A stretch of 64,000 nucleotides of DNA from BJGO01 sp964640655. Its GTDB lineage: Bacteria > Bacteroidota > Bacteroidia > Chitinophagales > UBA10324. The notes beneath the pieces are model-generated. The model had not been told where the DNA came from. It ran no database searches and saw only the letters and a list, made by a program, of their open reading frames with translations. The stretch is from positions 1 to 64,000 of the forward strand of contig CAZXFT010000007.1 of NCBI GenBank assembly GCA_964640655.1. The letters are read 5' to 3'. Shown here one piece after another: positions 42,530 to 51,350 of the stretch. The position numbers were made by a program, and so were the translations under genes. Numbering within the stretch: the first letter of the stretch is position 1; each line of letters starts with the position of its first letter.

Positions 42530-44119
42530 ATGAAATCATCATACATTAAAATAGTATTAGCCGCAGCAGTGATATCCATTGGTCTCAGCTCTTGCCTGAA
42601 AGATTTGAATCGTAAACCATTTTACGAACAAACATCAGCAACGATATATGAAGACCCCAACAATTACATACACGTCTTGGCAAAGTTGTATGCAGGACTT
42701 GCTGTAAGCGGACAGACAGGACCTGCCGGTGATGCCGACCTTGTAGGTATTGACGAGGGTTTCTCACAGTATCTCCGCCAATATTGGCAGTTGCAGGAAT
42801 TACCAACGGACGAAGCTGTAATTGCCTGGAACGACGGCACGATTCAGGAGTTGAATAAAATGACCTGGAGTTCACAGAATGAATTCGTTACCGTACTGTA
42901 CAATCGTATTATGTATCAAATAACCTTATGCAATGAATTTATTCGCCAGACATCTGACGATAACCTGGACAAACGAAATTTCTCCGATGCAGATAAGACT
43001 AAGCTAAAAGCGTATCGGGCAGAGGCTCGTTTTCTGAAAGCATTGAGTCTCTGGCACGGTATGGATTTATATGCCAACATACCTGACATCACTGATGAAA
43101 GTAAATTTCCCGGATCGGATTATCCTACTCAAATTACACGCAGCAATTTATTCAGATATATAGAAAGTGAATTAAAGGCCATTGAAAATGAAATTACTCC
43201 TGTTGCACAAAGTGAGTATGGACGTGCCAATCAGGCTGCCGTGTGGACTTTGATGGCGAAGTTATACTTAAACGCTGATGCACACATCGGTTCTCCTCGA
43301 TATGGAGATGCCATCACTTATTGCGACAAGGTCATTAACTCTGGATATCAGCTAGAACCAAAATATCGCAATCTGTTTTTAGCTGACAACAATTTATCAA
43401 GCGAAATTATTTTCCCCATTTGTTTTGATGGTATCAACACCAGATCCTACGGCGGAACCTGTTACTTAGTGCATGCTCCTGTAGGTGGAACCACATGGAA
43501 TGCTGCAGACAGTTTTGGAATAAGTGCCGGTGGTTGGTTTGGTTTACGTACTACTTTATCTTTTTTCAATCAATTTCCGGATACCGTTGATAGTCGTGCT
43601 TTGTTCTTCCGTGGCGGTCAAACAAATGATACCATTAAAAATCTTGGGACTTTTTCACAAGGCATAGGCATCAAGAAATTTAGAAACATAACATCTACCG
43701 GTGCCAAAGGCAGCGACCCTGTTAACTTCCCGGACACTGATTTTCCAATGTTCCGTCTTGCAGAAATTTATCTGACATATGCAGAAGCTACTGTTCGCGG
43801 TGGCAGCGGTGGAAATACTGGAACTGCTATTGGTTATATCAATCAGTTGCGCGAACGTGCCTACGGTAACAGTTCTCAAAACATCAGTTCATTAACATTG
43901 GACGATGTCTTTAACGAACGCTCTCGCGAGTTATACTGGGAAGCGCAACGTCGTACCGATTTAATTCGCTTTGGCAAGTATACCGGGGGTAGTTATTTAT
44001 GGCCCTGGAAAGGTGGCGTTCAAGATGGACAAAGTGTTGATGGTAAGTTCAACATATACCCAATTCCATCTGCCGACATTATTGCAAATCCCAACCTAAA
44101 ACAAAATACAGGTTACTAA
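42530..44119 (+). CDS. SusD/RagB-family nutrient-binding lipoprotein
   Basis: 529 aa from the ATG at 42530; an in-frame TTG at 42521 is less likely. Lipobox GLSSC near residue 22. Typical SusD features: N-terminal SusD-like region, TPR-like helices (KLKAYRAEARFLKALSLWHG, AAVWTLMAKLYLNADAHIG), and the C-terminal RagB/SusD domain with FRLAEIYLTYAEATVRGGS, INQLRERAYG, FNERSRELYWEAQRRTDLIR and FGKYTGG. It binds ligand at the cell surface and forms the lid of the SusC channel. A strong terminator follows 31 bases past the stop, which ends the SusC/SusD unit. Confidence 0.95.
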   Translation: MKSSYIKIVLAAAVISIGLSSCLKDLNRKPFYEQTSATIYEDPNNYIHVLAKLYAGLAVSGQTGPAGDADLVGIDEGFSQYLRQYWQLQELPTDEAVIAWNDGTIQELNKMTWSSQNEFVTVLYNRIMYQITLCNEFIRQTSDDNLDKRNFSDADKTKLKAYRAEARFLKALSLWHGMDLYANIPDITDESKFPGSDYPTQITRSNLFRYIESELKAIENEITPVAQSEYGRANQAAVWTLMAKLYLNADAHIGSPRYGDAITYCDKVINSGYQLEPKYRNLFLADNNLSSEIIFPICFDGINTRSYGGTCYLVHAPVGGTTWNAADSFGISAGGWFGLRTTLSFFNQFPDTVDSRALFFRGGQTNDTIKNLGTFSQGIGIKKFRNITSTGAKGSDPVNFPDTDFPMFRLAEIYLTYAEATVRGGSGGNTGTAIGYINQLRERAYGNSSQNISSLTLDDVFNERSRELYWEAQRRTDLIRFGKYTGGSYLWPWKGGVQDGQSVDGKFNIYPIPSADIIANPNLKQNTGY

Positions 44120-44147
44120 ACCGAATAGCCAACCTAAAACCCAATTG

Positions 44148-44180
44148 AAAGCCGCACTTCAGTATTGGTGCGGCTTTTTT
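44148..44180 (+). terminator. Rho-independent terminator of the SusC/SusD unit
   Basis: GCCGCAC (44151-44157) pairs with GTGCGGC (44168-44174), with flanking AAA/TTT, and is followed by six T. The loop is 10 bases. Confidence 0.85.
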
Positions 44181-44208
44181 ATTACTTTGTGCTTTGAAAA
44201 CAGCGGGT

Positions 44209-46677
44209 ATGAATTTGAATGATATAGCCTTCGACTATGTGGAATATACTCAAAGACATGTGCTCATCAGCGGTAAAGCCGGTACAGGCAAGACGACATT
44301 GCTGAAACGCATTAAGTACGGAACACATAAAAATACAGTAGTTGTTGCACCCACAGGTGTAGCTGCTATCAATGCCGGTGGGGTAACTATTCATTCCTTT
44401 TTTCAACTTCCTTTTAATGCTTATGTTCCCGAAAAGTCTTACCTGACTTTAAATGATGCCGTATTGAATCGTGAGCGACTACTCAGTAAACATAAACTCA
44501 ACAAAGAACGTCTGGCGGTATTTAAAAGCATGGAACTGCTCATCATTGATGAAATCAGTATGGTGCGATGTGATGTGATGGATATGATGAATGTTGTTCT
44601 GCAACATGCAAGACAAGAACATCATTTGCCTTTTGGTGGCGTGCAGGTTGTGATGATTGGCGATCTGTATCAGTTGTCGCCGGTAATTAAGGATGAAGAA
44701 TGGCAGCACATGAAGCACTACTATAACAGTTCCTACTTTTTTGACAGTGGTGTTTATCCTTCCACGAATACTATCAACATTGAGTTAGATAAAATTTACA
44801 GGCAACAGGATGAAAATTTTATTGCCATACTGAATGGAGTGAGAAACAATGAACTAACCGACAAGCAATATGAACAATTGCATCAATGCTTAGACGAGTA
44901 TTATGAACCACGCAAAAATGATGGTGCCATTATTCTGACTACACACAACCAAACGGCTGATGAGATTAATGTAAGCCGACTGACCTCAATCAAAAAAAAT
45001 GAAGTGGTTTATTCGGCAGAAAAAGAAGGCTTGTTTGACGAGCGTAACACAACAGCAGAAACCGAATTGCGGCTGAAAGTTGGTGCCCAGATCATGTTTG
45101 TCAAGAATGATATGGAAAAAGTTCGCCGTTTCTTTAATGGCAAAATAGCTTTTGTAAAAGAACTGAATGATGAAAATATTATAGTAGAAGATGAGAGCGG
45201 TACTGAGATAACTGTTACGCGTCACGTTTGGGAAAACATCAAGTACGAACATAACTCAAAAGAGAATCGTGTTGATGAACAGGTGATCGGCCGATTCAAA
45301 CAATTTCCACTTCGCCTTGCATGGGCTATAACCATTCACAAAAGTCAGGGGCTGACTTTTGAGCACGTGGTGATAGATGCCGGTCGTGCTTTTAGTCCGG
45401 GCCAGGTATACGTTGCTTTAAGTCGCTGTACCACACTAAAAGGTATCATCTTGAAAAGTCGTATCCCTAAAAACCATTTTAAAACAGATGAGCGAATCAA
45501 AGACTTTTATGCGTTAAGTGCATTGACTCGTGTAGATGAAGAACATTTACTGCACGAAAAGATTTTCTATCAGTTTGAGTGCGTGCAAAGTTTGTTCGAC
45601 CTGTCGGCAGTCGAAAAACCAAATAATGCCTGGATGTTCATATTGATGGAACACAAGAATAGTATTAACAAGGAATATCACGATACAATGTTTGCATATC
45701 GTGAACGTGCAACATCATTGTACGAAGTTTCATTGAAGTTTATGGACGAGTTAAAACGTTTGCACCGCAACGATATAGCACCCGACAATAATGAACAACT
45801 TAAATTGAGAACCGCAAAAGCTGCAACATACTTCACAGCACAGTCTCTTGAATTACTAAAACTATTACAGGAGACTAAATTTGTTACGGACAACAAACAG
45901 GCAGAAGCAAAATTGTACTCAATGGAAAAGGAGTTGTATGAGTTTTGGCATAAGAAGAATGCATTGTGGCTTGCACTAAACAATGGATTTGATTCAGCAT
46001 TATATTTTAATGCGCTTAAGGCGCATCAAACTCCCCGACTTATAAAAGCCGGTAAATCCGAAGATGCCGTTGGAAACACGCGCTCCTTAAAGCAGCTACT
46101 GTTATCCTTACGCGATGAACTCTGCGAAGAACATCAACTGCCTGCATATCGCGTAGCTACTGTTCAAACCATTGAGGCACTCTGTGAACAGCTACCGCAA
46201 AACGAACAACAACTTTTGGATGTAAAAGGCTTTGGTCAAAGCCGTGTAAGGCAATTCGGCACACTCTTCCTACAGGTAATTCAGGATTACTGCCTCATCA
46301 ATCATATTGACGTATCAACCATAAGCAGTGCTCCGGTTGAACAGAAAAAGAAAATCAAAAAAGAAAAAGTGCCTACACATGAGATTTCAGCACAATTATT
46401 CAGAGAAGGAAAGTCCATAGCGGAAATAGCTACTCTTAGGGGCTTTACAGTAGGCACCATTGAGAGCCATCTGGCTTATGCTGTTAGCAATAAATTGTTA
46501 AATGCTGAAGAAATCATTGGCGCAGAGAAACTGAACATAATAGTTGAAAAGTTAAAGAGTCATGCTCAGGCAAGTGTTACAGAAATTAAGCAATTGCTTC
46601 CACAACGCATTTCCTTTGGCGAGATACGAATAGGTATCAATCACTTAAAACTAATGGAGTCTATGCCGGCCGATTAA
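44209..46677 (+). CDS. Pif1/RecD-like superfamily 1 helicase with C-terminal HRDC and HTH_40 domains
   Basis: 822 aa from the ATG at 44209; a TTG at 44194 is also in frame. Residues 20-31 carry the Walker A motif SGKAGTGKTT, and LLIIDEISM is Walker B. GVQVVMIGDLYQLSPV is motif III and AWAITIHKSQGLTFEHVVID with YVALSRCTTLKGI covers motifs V/VI, as in Pif1/RecD helicases. After a linker, residues about 620-695 resemble an HRDC domain (LLLSLRDELCEEHQLPAYR, then LLDVKGFGQSRVRQFG). The C-terminus is an HTH_40-like module (LFREGKSIAEIATLRGFTVG, TIESHLAYAV). It probably unwinds DNA during repair or replication. Its stop overlaps convergent bioA by four bases. Confidence 0.85.
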   Translation: MNLNDIAFDYVEYTQRHVLISGKAGTGKTTLLKRIKYGTHKNTVVVAPTGVAAINAGGVTIHSFFQLPFNAYVPEKSYLTLNDAVLNRERLLSKHKLNKERLAVFKSMELLIIDEISMVRCDVMDMMNVVLQHARQEHHLPFGGVQVVMIGDLYQLSPVIKDEEWQHMKHYYNSSYFFDSGVYPSTNTINIELDKIYRQQDENFIAILNGVRNNELTDKQYEQLHQCLDEYYEPRKNDGAIILTTHNQTADEINVSRLTSIKKNEVVYSAEKEGLFDERNTTAETELRLKVGAQIMFVKNDMEKVRRFFNGKIAFVKELNDENIIVEDESGTEITVTRHVWENIKYEHNSKENRVDEQVIGRFKQFPLRLAWAITIHKSQGLTFEHVVIDAGRAFSPGQVYVALSRCTTLKGIILKSRIPKNHFKTDERIKDFYALSALTRVDEEHLLHEKIFYQFECVQSLFDLSAVEKPNNAWMFILMEHKNSINKEYHDTMFAYRERATSLYEVSLKFMDELKRLHRNDIAPDNNEQLKLRTAKAATYFTAQSLELLKLLQETKFVTDNKQAEAKLYSMEKELYEFWHKKNALWLALNNGFDSALYFNALKAHQTPRLIKAGKSEDAVGNTRSLKQLLLSLRDELCEEHQLPAYRVATVQTIEALCEQLPQNEQQLLDVKGFGQSRVRQFGTLFLQVIQDYCLINHIDVSTISSAPVEQKKKIKKEKVPTHEISAQLFREGKSIAEIATLRGFTVGTIESHLAYAVSNKLLNAEEIIGAEKLNIIVEKLKSHAQASVTEIKQLLPQRISFGEIRIGINHLKLMESMPAD

Positions 46678-47960
46678 TGCGATTCAAACCATTCGGAAAT
46701 GGCATTATATATAGCTTGCAGTTGCTCTCTGTTGATGCAATATGGTGGTACAGTATAAATGGTGGTACCTAATGGTCTCAACAATACTCCTCTGCGAATA
46801 AAGAAATCATACATGGCATCGCGCCACTCGCTTAGGTATCCATGCTTTTGATGATCGGGTTTAAAGTCGACTGCAGCAATAGTTCCAAGTACTCTCGGAT
46901 GATTGGCTTTTTCAAATCGCGAAATGCCTGAAGCAAATTCCAGGTGAGCCGAGTTTATCTGTTTGATGTTTTGCTGCGTGGTGTCCATAATCAATAATTC
47001 AAGCGATGCATAGGCCACAGCGCATGCCAATGGATTGCCGGTGTATGAATGTCCGTGGAAAAACGATTGATTGCGGTCAACATTATCAAATGCAGACACA
47101 ATCTTATCATTGCACATAGTAACTCCCAAAGGCATAAAACCTGCCGTAAGTCCTTTAGACAAACAGATTAAATCCGGCGTTGCTGTTAACTGATGGTGTG
47201 CCAGCAAAGTACCCGTTCTATAAAATCCGGTAAATACTTCATCGGCTATAAGCAATATTTCATGTTGCCTCATAAGTAGCAGCAGGGCATTCATTTCATC
47301 TTTATCGTACATTACCATTCCCGCAGTGCCTTGCACTAAAGGCTCGTAAATGAATGCTGCTATTTGCTTGTTATCCATTTCATTCAACAATAGTTGCAAA
47401 GCCTGAATGCTATGTTGACTGCCATCAGGCACAGGAATAAATTTTACATCGAACAATAAATCGTCAAAAGGCTTGGTAAACAATCCACGTGCACTGACTG
47501 ACATAGCACCAAATGTGTCTCCATGATATGCATTGTCAAAAGCTATAATGGTACGTTTTGGTGTTCCAGTGTTAAACCAGTATTGTAATGCCATTTTAAT
47601 GGCTACTTCGATGGCTGTAGAACCATTGTCAGAAAAAAATATTTTTTGTTGACCAAGTCCAGTATGTTGAATGAGTAGCTGAGAAAGTTTAACGGCTGGT
47701 TCGTGGGTGAAGCCGGCAAAAATGACATGTTCCAACTGTAATGCCTGTTCATATAACTTAGTGGCTATGTAAGGATGTGCATGTCCATGAATATTTGTCC
47801 ACCAGCTGGATATAGCATCAATAATAGGTTTATGATCTTCAGTAAAAAGCAAGGCTCCTTCTGCACGGTGAACCGCAAGTATTTCTCGAAACTGTTTTAA
47901 GGGTGAATATGGATGCCAGATATACTCCGCATCAAGTTGTTGAAGTTTACTTTTGCTCAT
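46674..47960 (-). CDS. bioA: Adenosylmethionine-8-amino-7-oxononanoate aminotransferase
   Basis: 428 aa, full length. BioA transfers the amino group of S-adenosylmethionine to 8-amino-7-oxononanoate (KAPA) to give DAPA in biotin synthesis; it is a fold-type-I PLP enzyme. Marks: IWHPYSPL near residue 14, SSWWTNIHGHAHP (51-63) typical of BioA, YHGDTFGAMSVS, IADEVFTGFYRTG with the PLP aspartate D240, and the PLP lysine K269 in LICLSKGLTAGFMPLG. Its start overlaps aroA by 14 bases. No other biotin gene is in the window. Confidence 0.95.
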   Translation of the reverse strand: MSKSKLQQLDAEYIWHPYSPLKQFREILAVHRAEGALLFTEDHKPIIDAISSWWTNIHGHAHPYIATKLYEQALQLEHVIFAGFTHEPAVKLSQLLIQHTGLGQQKIFFSDNGSTAIEVAIKMALQYWFNTGTPKRTIIAFDNAYHGDTFGAMSVSARGLFTKPFDDLLFDVKFIPVPDGSQHSIQALQLLLNEMDNKQIAAFIYEPLVQGTAGMVMYDKDEMNALLLLMRQHEILLIADEVFTGFYRTGTLLAHHQLTATPDLICLSKGLTAGFMPLGVTMCNDKIVSAFDNVDRNQSFFHGHSYTGNPLACAVAYASLELLIMDTTQQNIKQINSAHLEFASGISRFEKANHPRVLGTIAAVDFKPDHQKHGYLSEWRDAMYDFFIRRGVLLRPLGTTIYTVPPYCINREQLQAIYNAISEWFESH

Positions 47961-49161
47961 GAATATTTACTCCTGTTTTTATAAGCTGCGTCCAAAACCT
48001 GGGAAATGATTTCTTGACGCAGTCTATATTATCAATCAGTACCCTGTTATTTATAAAGCACAATGGCGCAAAAGCCATGGCAATTCGATGATCGTTAAAT
48101 GTCTTAATTCTGATTTCTCTGTTTCGTATTCCGCCTGAGTAGATAGTAAACGCATTCTTAAACTCTTTGAATCTGACTTGACATCTAGTCAGATTGTCAC
48201 ATAATGCATCAATGCGATTGCTTTCTTTATCGCGTAAGTGACTAATGCCTTTGAAATGTGCAGTTATACCTAATGCTGCACAGGTTACAGTAAGCGAAGG
48301 AACGATGTCGGGGTAAGATGCACAATGAAAAGTAAGTTCATTCTGATGTGTTACTTTTCTATTCTGAATCATCACACTATCATTGTCCTGTATTGTGAGA
48401 ACCCCAAGCGATTCAAACAACAGACAACTAATCGCATCAGTTTGTAATGATTGCAATGAGAGTTTATTAAACTTAAATTTCAAATTAGAATTCAATGCAA
48501 CAATCTGATAAAAGAATGAGGCACTACTCCAATCGTTTTCTACTGTACACTCCGGCAGTTGAATAGATTGATGAGGAATAAAACAACTTCTATCCTGACG
48601 CTCAAATTGAATACCTGCTGAATGAAGTGCTTGGAGTGTAAGTTCTAAGTATGGCTCTGAAACAGCCTTACCAGTAAATTGCAAATGCAAACCTTCTGGA
48701 AATGCTGCGCCGCATAATAGCAATGCGCTCGTAAACTGAGAACTTAAACTCTGATTGATCCTGGTCTTATTCTTTATGATACATCCCCCTTGTATTTCAA
48801 TGGTGCTTTTTTTAACACTAATGCGAGCACCAAGCATAATAAGTGAATCAACTAAGGGTTGTATTGGTCTTTCCATCAAACGTTTTGCACCTTGCATTGT
48901 TGAATGAGTTTTCTTCAAACACAAGAATGGAAGCATAAACCGATAAACCGTTCCGGCATCCTGAACATCGTACAGAGTATCTTTTTGTTGAAGTAGAGAC
49001 TTCATAATTATGGTGTCATTGGCTTTGCTCAGGTTATGTAATGGATACTTCTTTTCAGACAATGCACGCAAAATCAATAAACGATTACTGATACTTTTAG
49101 AAGCAGGAAGCTGAATATCAATAGATTTACTTTTTGAATGAGAATAAGTGAGCTCAATCAT
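47947..49161 (-). CDS. aroA: 3-phosphoshikimate 1-carboxyvinyltransferase (EPSP synthase)
   Basis: 404 aa. It condenses shikimate 3-phosphate with phosphoenolpyruvate in the shikimate pathway. LPASKSISNRLLIL (17-31) is the N-terminal substrate motif, and DAGTVYRFMLPFL corresponds to the usual NAGTA(M/L)R(F/P)L segment; LMERPIQPLVDSLIMLGA, PDIVPSLTVTCAALG and FNDHRIAMAFAPL are also diagnostic. Alanine or serine variants in the glyphosate-sensitive loop cannot be interpreted without alignment. aroB stop and aroA start overlap by one base (TAATG), and bioA overlaps at the far end. Confidence 0.95.
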   Translation of the reverse strand: MIELTYSHSKSKSIDIQLPASKSISNRLLILRALSEKKYPLHNLSKANDTIIMKSLLQQKDTLYDVQDAGTVYRFMLPFLCLKKTHSTMQGAKRLMERPIQPLVDSLIMLGARISVKKSTIEIQGGCIIKNKTRINQSLSSQFTSALLLCGAAFPEGLHLQFTGKAVSEPYLELTLQALHSAGIQFERQDRSCFIPHQSIQLPECTVENDWSSASFFYQIVALNSNLKFKFNKLSLQSLQTDAISCLLFESLGVLTIQDNDSVMIQNRKVTHQNELTFHCASYPDIVPSLTVTCAALGITAHFKGISHLRDKESNRIDALCDNLTRCQVRFKEFKNAFTIYSGGIRNREIRIKTFNDHRIAMAFAPLCFINNRVLIDNIDCVKKSFPRFWTQLIKTGVNIHEQK

Positions 49162-50225
49162 TATGTATTCATTATTTCAATGGTTGCACGCAGTGCCTGC
49201 TCTATCTGTTTTTCTTTAACTGCGACATCCCATATCGGTTCACCAATATTTTTCAGCAACACCATTCTTATTTCACCGTTACTGTTCTTTTTATCCTGTC
49301 TCATGGATTTAATAATAATATTTACCTGGTTCATCTTCAGAGATAAAACAGGACAATATCTTTTTATTTTTTGAATCAGCTCGTTGCTGATATTTTGTGG
49401 AAATGAAAATAATTTCTCTGACAGCAACAATGCAGCTACTATTCCATAGAACACACACATACCGTGCATTACAGGCAGTTGCTTGTTCAATAATAAACTT
49501 TCTATAGCGTGACCTGTAGTATGACCAAGGTTGAGTGTTTTTCTTATGTTCAGGTCATATAAATCTTTATTCACTAATTCGCATTTGTATGCTACCGACT
49601 GACGAATAATCATTTCCAGATTCATCTTTTCCAATTGCTGAATAACAATATCAAGATGTGTTTGAGAATCACATAAGCCATGTTTAAATGACTCGGCAAT
49701 GCCATTCATTAACTCATCGAAAGGAAGTGTTTTCAGATAAGTGGTATTTATCCAAACCAGTTTGGGATGATAGACTGAGCCGATAATATTTTTAACTCCA
49801 TTAAAATCGATGGCCGTTTTGGAACCAATTGCGGCATCAACCATAGCGAGCATCGAAGTAGGGATATTGATATAAGCTATACCACGCTTATATACAGATG
49901 CAACAAATCCACCTATATCACTCACTACACCGCCACCCAGGTTGATGAGTAAAGTATGTTTATCGGCTTCGAGTTTAATCAACTGATTAATAATACGCTC
50001 AGTGGTTTGAAGATTTTTATTTTTCTCACCCGGTTTAATTACAATCACATCTGCCTTCTTGAGTATGGGCAACTGTTTCTTAAGCAAAGGCAAAACTTCT
50101 TTGTAACAATTTTTATCGGTTAGAATAACATACCTGGTATAGGCTGATGAGGTGATCCAATGTGAGATAAATTCAACTTCATTATCTAACCTGATGTTGA
50201 CACTGTGATAGCGAAATGTTTCCAT
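49161..50225 (-). CDS. aroB: 3-dehydroquinate synthase
   Basis: 354 aa. It converts DAHP to 3-dehydroquinate using NAD+ and a divalent metal (Zn2+ or Co2+) in the shikimate pathway. Motifs: KPGEKNKNLQTTERI, LGGGVVSDIGGFVASVYKRG (dinucleotide-binding), IPTSMLAMVDAAIGSKTAID, NGIAESFKHGLC with metal-site residues, and NLGHTTGHAIES with two metal-ligand histidines. It follows the ABM gene by 9 bases and is translationally coupled to aroA. Confidence 0.96.
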   Translation of the reverse strand: METFRYHSVNIRLDNEVEFISHWITSSAYTRYVILTDKNCYKEVLPLLKKQLPILKKADVIVIKPGEKNKNLQTTERIINQLIKLEADKHTLLINLGGGVVSDIGGFVASVYKRGIAYINIPTSMLAMVDAAIGSKTAIDFNGVKNIIGSVYHPKLVWINTTYLKTLPFDELMNGIAESFKHGLCDSQTHLDIVIQQLEKMNLEMIIRQSVAYKCELVNKDLYDLNIRKTLNLGHTTGHAIESLLLNKQLPVMHGMCVFYGIVAALLLSEKLFSFPQNISNELIQKIKRYCPVLSLKMNQVNIIIKSMRQDKKNSNGEIRMVLLKNIGEPIWDVAVKEKQIEQALRATIEIMNT

Positions 50226-50234
50226 AAATAATAA

Positions 50235-50525
50235 TTAAGGATGAATACAGCGTAAACTGATTGCCTCTGCTCTTGAGGCAAATAATGCCTTAGTTCTGAT
50301 CCATGTTTGTTTAAAAAACTCGGAGAAGCGATAGCGATTCAATGATTCTTCGTTTTCCCATATGCTGTAAGTCATCATCACACATTCGTCCGATACATCC
50401 TGCAACAAACTGACCGATTGGCAGCCCTCAAACGAACTAATAACAGGATAAACTTCATGAAATAGTTTTTGAAAATCATCGACATATTCCTTCCTGAACG
50501 TCATTTTTACGATTCGTACAATCAT
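50235..50525 (-). CDS. ABM-family putative monooxygenase
   Basis: 96 aa, a single ferredoxin-like antibiotic biosynthesis monooxygenase (ABM) domain: MIVRIVKMTFRKEYVDDFQ at the start, FEGCQSVSLLQDVSDE, and YSIWENEESLNRYRFSEFF. ABM proteins act on quinols or other aromatics without cofactor, although many small ones lack proven activity. It overlaps the upstream gene by four bases (ATGA) and precedes aroB by 9 bases, so it is co-expressed with the shikimate genes. Confidence 0.82.
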   Translation of the reverse strand: MIVRIVKMTFRKEYVDDFQKLFHEVYPVISSFEGCQSVSLLQDVSDECVMMTYSIWENEESLNRYRFSEFFKQTWIRTKALFASRAEAISLRCIHP

Positions 50526-51301
50526 ATAAAATCAATATGAACCGAGTCACCAACAGATACCCCATTCAACTCTGCGAGATTTCCCTGATGCATGGCAATT
50601 TCCAGATAATTGTTTGCGTTGAAGAAAGCTGCTACATCGCGCAAAGGCACTTCAGAATATGACTGCGATAGATGATCGGCTTCTACACTTCTCCTAACAC
50701 GTATAATAAATTTGCGGTTTTTGCGAATTCTTTCAAATTCATCGCGCTTAACATTGAGAATGATATTTTGATGATGATCAATGTTGATTACAGCAGCAAG
50801 TATCATTTTTTCATAGGTGATCGGACGGTGAGTTTCGGAATGTTGAACTTCGTTAAACGGCTCAGACACCTGATCTAAATCTTTCTTTACCAATATGGCA
50901 TTCAGTACAGCTGGAAAAATATCGATGGCGGGAAATGAAGGATGTTTCACGAAATCAATGGAATAAATGCGGCGTAAATCCTGTGGTTGTTGCCCTTCAA
51001 GTATCGCGGAGAATACACCTGTATCACAACTGCACACATACTGATCCTGTATACGCATAATCAGAAATGGTTTATTCTCATCAAATGAAAACGATACATC
51101 AATGAAGTGGATGGTGTCTGCAGGATAAAATTTTAACGAATTATGTACTTGAAAAGCAGCTGAACCATAATGATAAGGTTCAATCAAGTGCGTGATATCC
51201 ACGATGTGTATATCTGCTGAAACCTGCAACAATTTTGATTTTAAAGCCCCTGCATAGTAATCTCTGCATCCGTAATCTGTAGTGAGGGTAACTATGTTCA
51301 T
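50522..51301 (-). CDS. SAM hydroxide adenosyltransferase-like protein (DUF62 family), divergent
   Basis: 259 aa. The N-terminus IVTLTTDYGCRDYYAGALK is the signature of the DUF62/SAM-dependent chlorinase-fluorinase family, followed by IHIVDITHLIEPYHYGSAAF. Most members hydrolyse SAM to adenosine and methionine. The usual VVDPGVGTxR active-site segment is replaced here by HFIDVSFSFDENKPFLI, so the catalytic activity is uncertain. The C-terminal half keeps the beta-barrel pattern (AAVINIDHHQNIILNV, LEIAMHQGNLAELNG). It is the first gene of a minus operon with ABM, aroB, aroA and bioA; BioA itself uses SAM as amino donor. Confidence 0.8.
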   Translation of the reverse strand: MNIVTLTTDYGCRDYYAGALKSKLLQVSADIHIVDITHLIEPYHYGSAAFQVHNSLKFYPADTIHFIDVSFSFDENKPFLIMRIQDQYVCSCDTGVFSAILEGQQPQDLRRIYSIDFVKHPSFPAIDIFPAVLNAILVKKDLDQVSEPFNEVQHSETHRPITYEKMILAAVINIDHHQNIILNVKRDEFERIRKNRKFIIRVRRSVEADHLSQSYSEVPLRDVAAFFNANNYLEIAMHQGNLAELNGVSVGDSVHIDFI

Positions 51302-51350
51302 TCCCGCGATAATTATTTGTTATTTTTTCCTCATCAAAATAACTTAAAAA

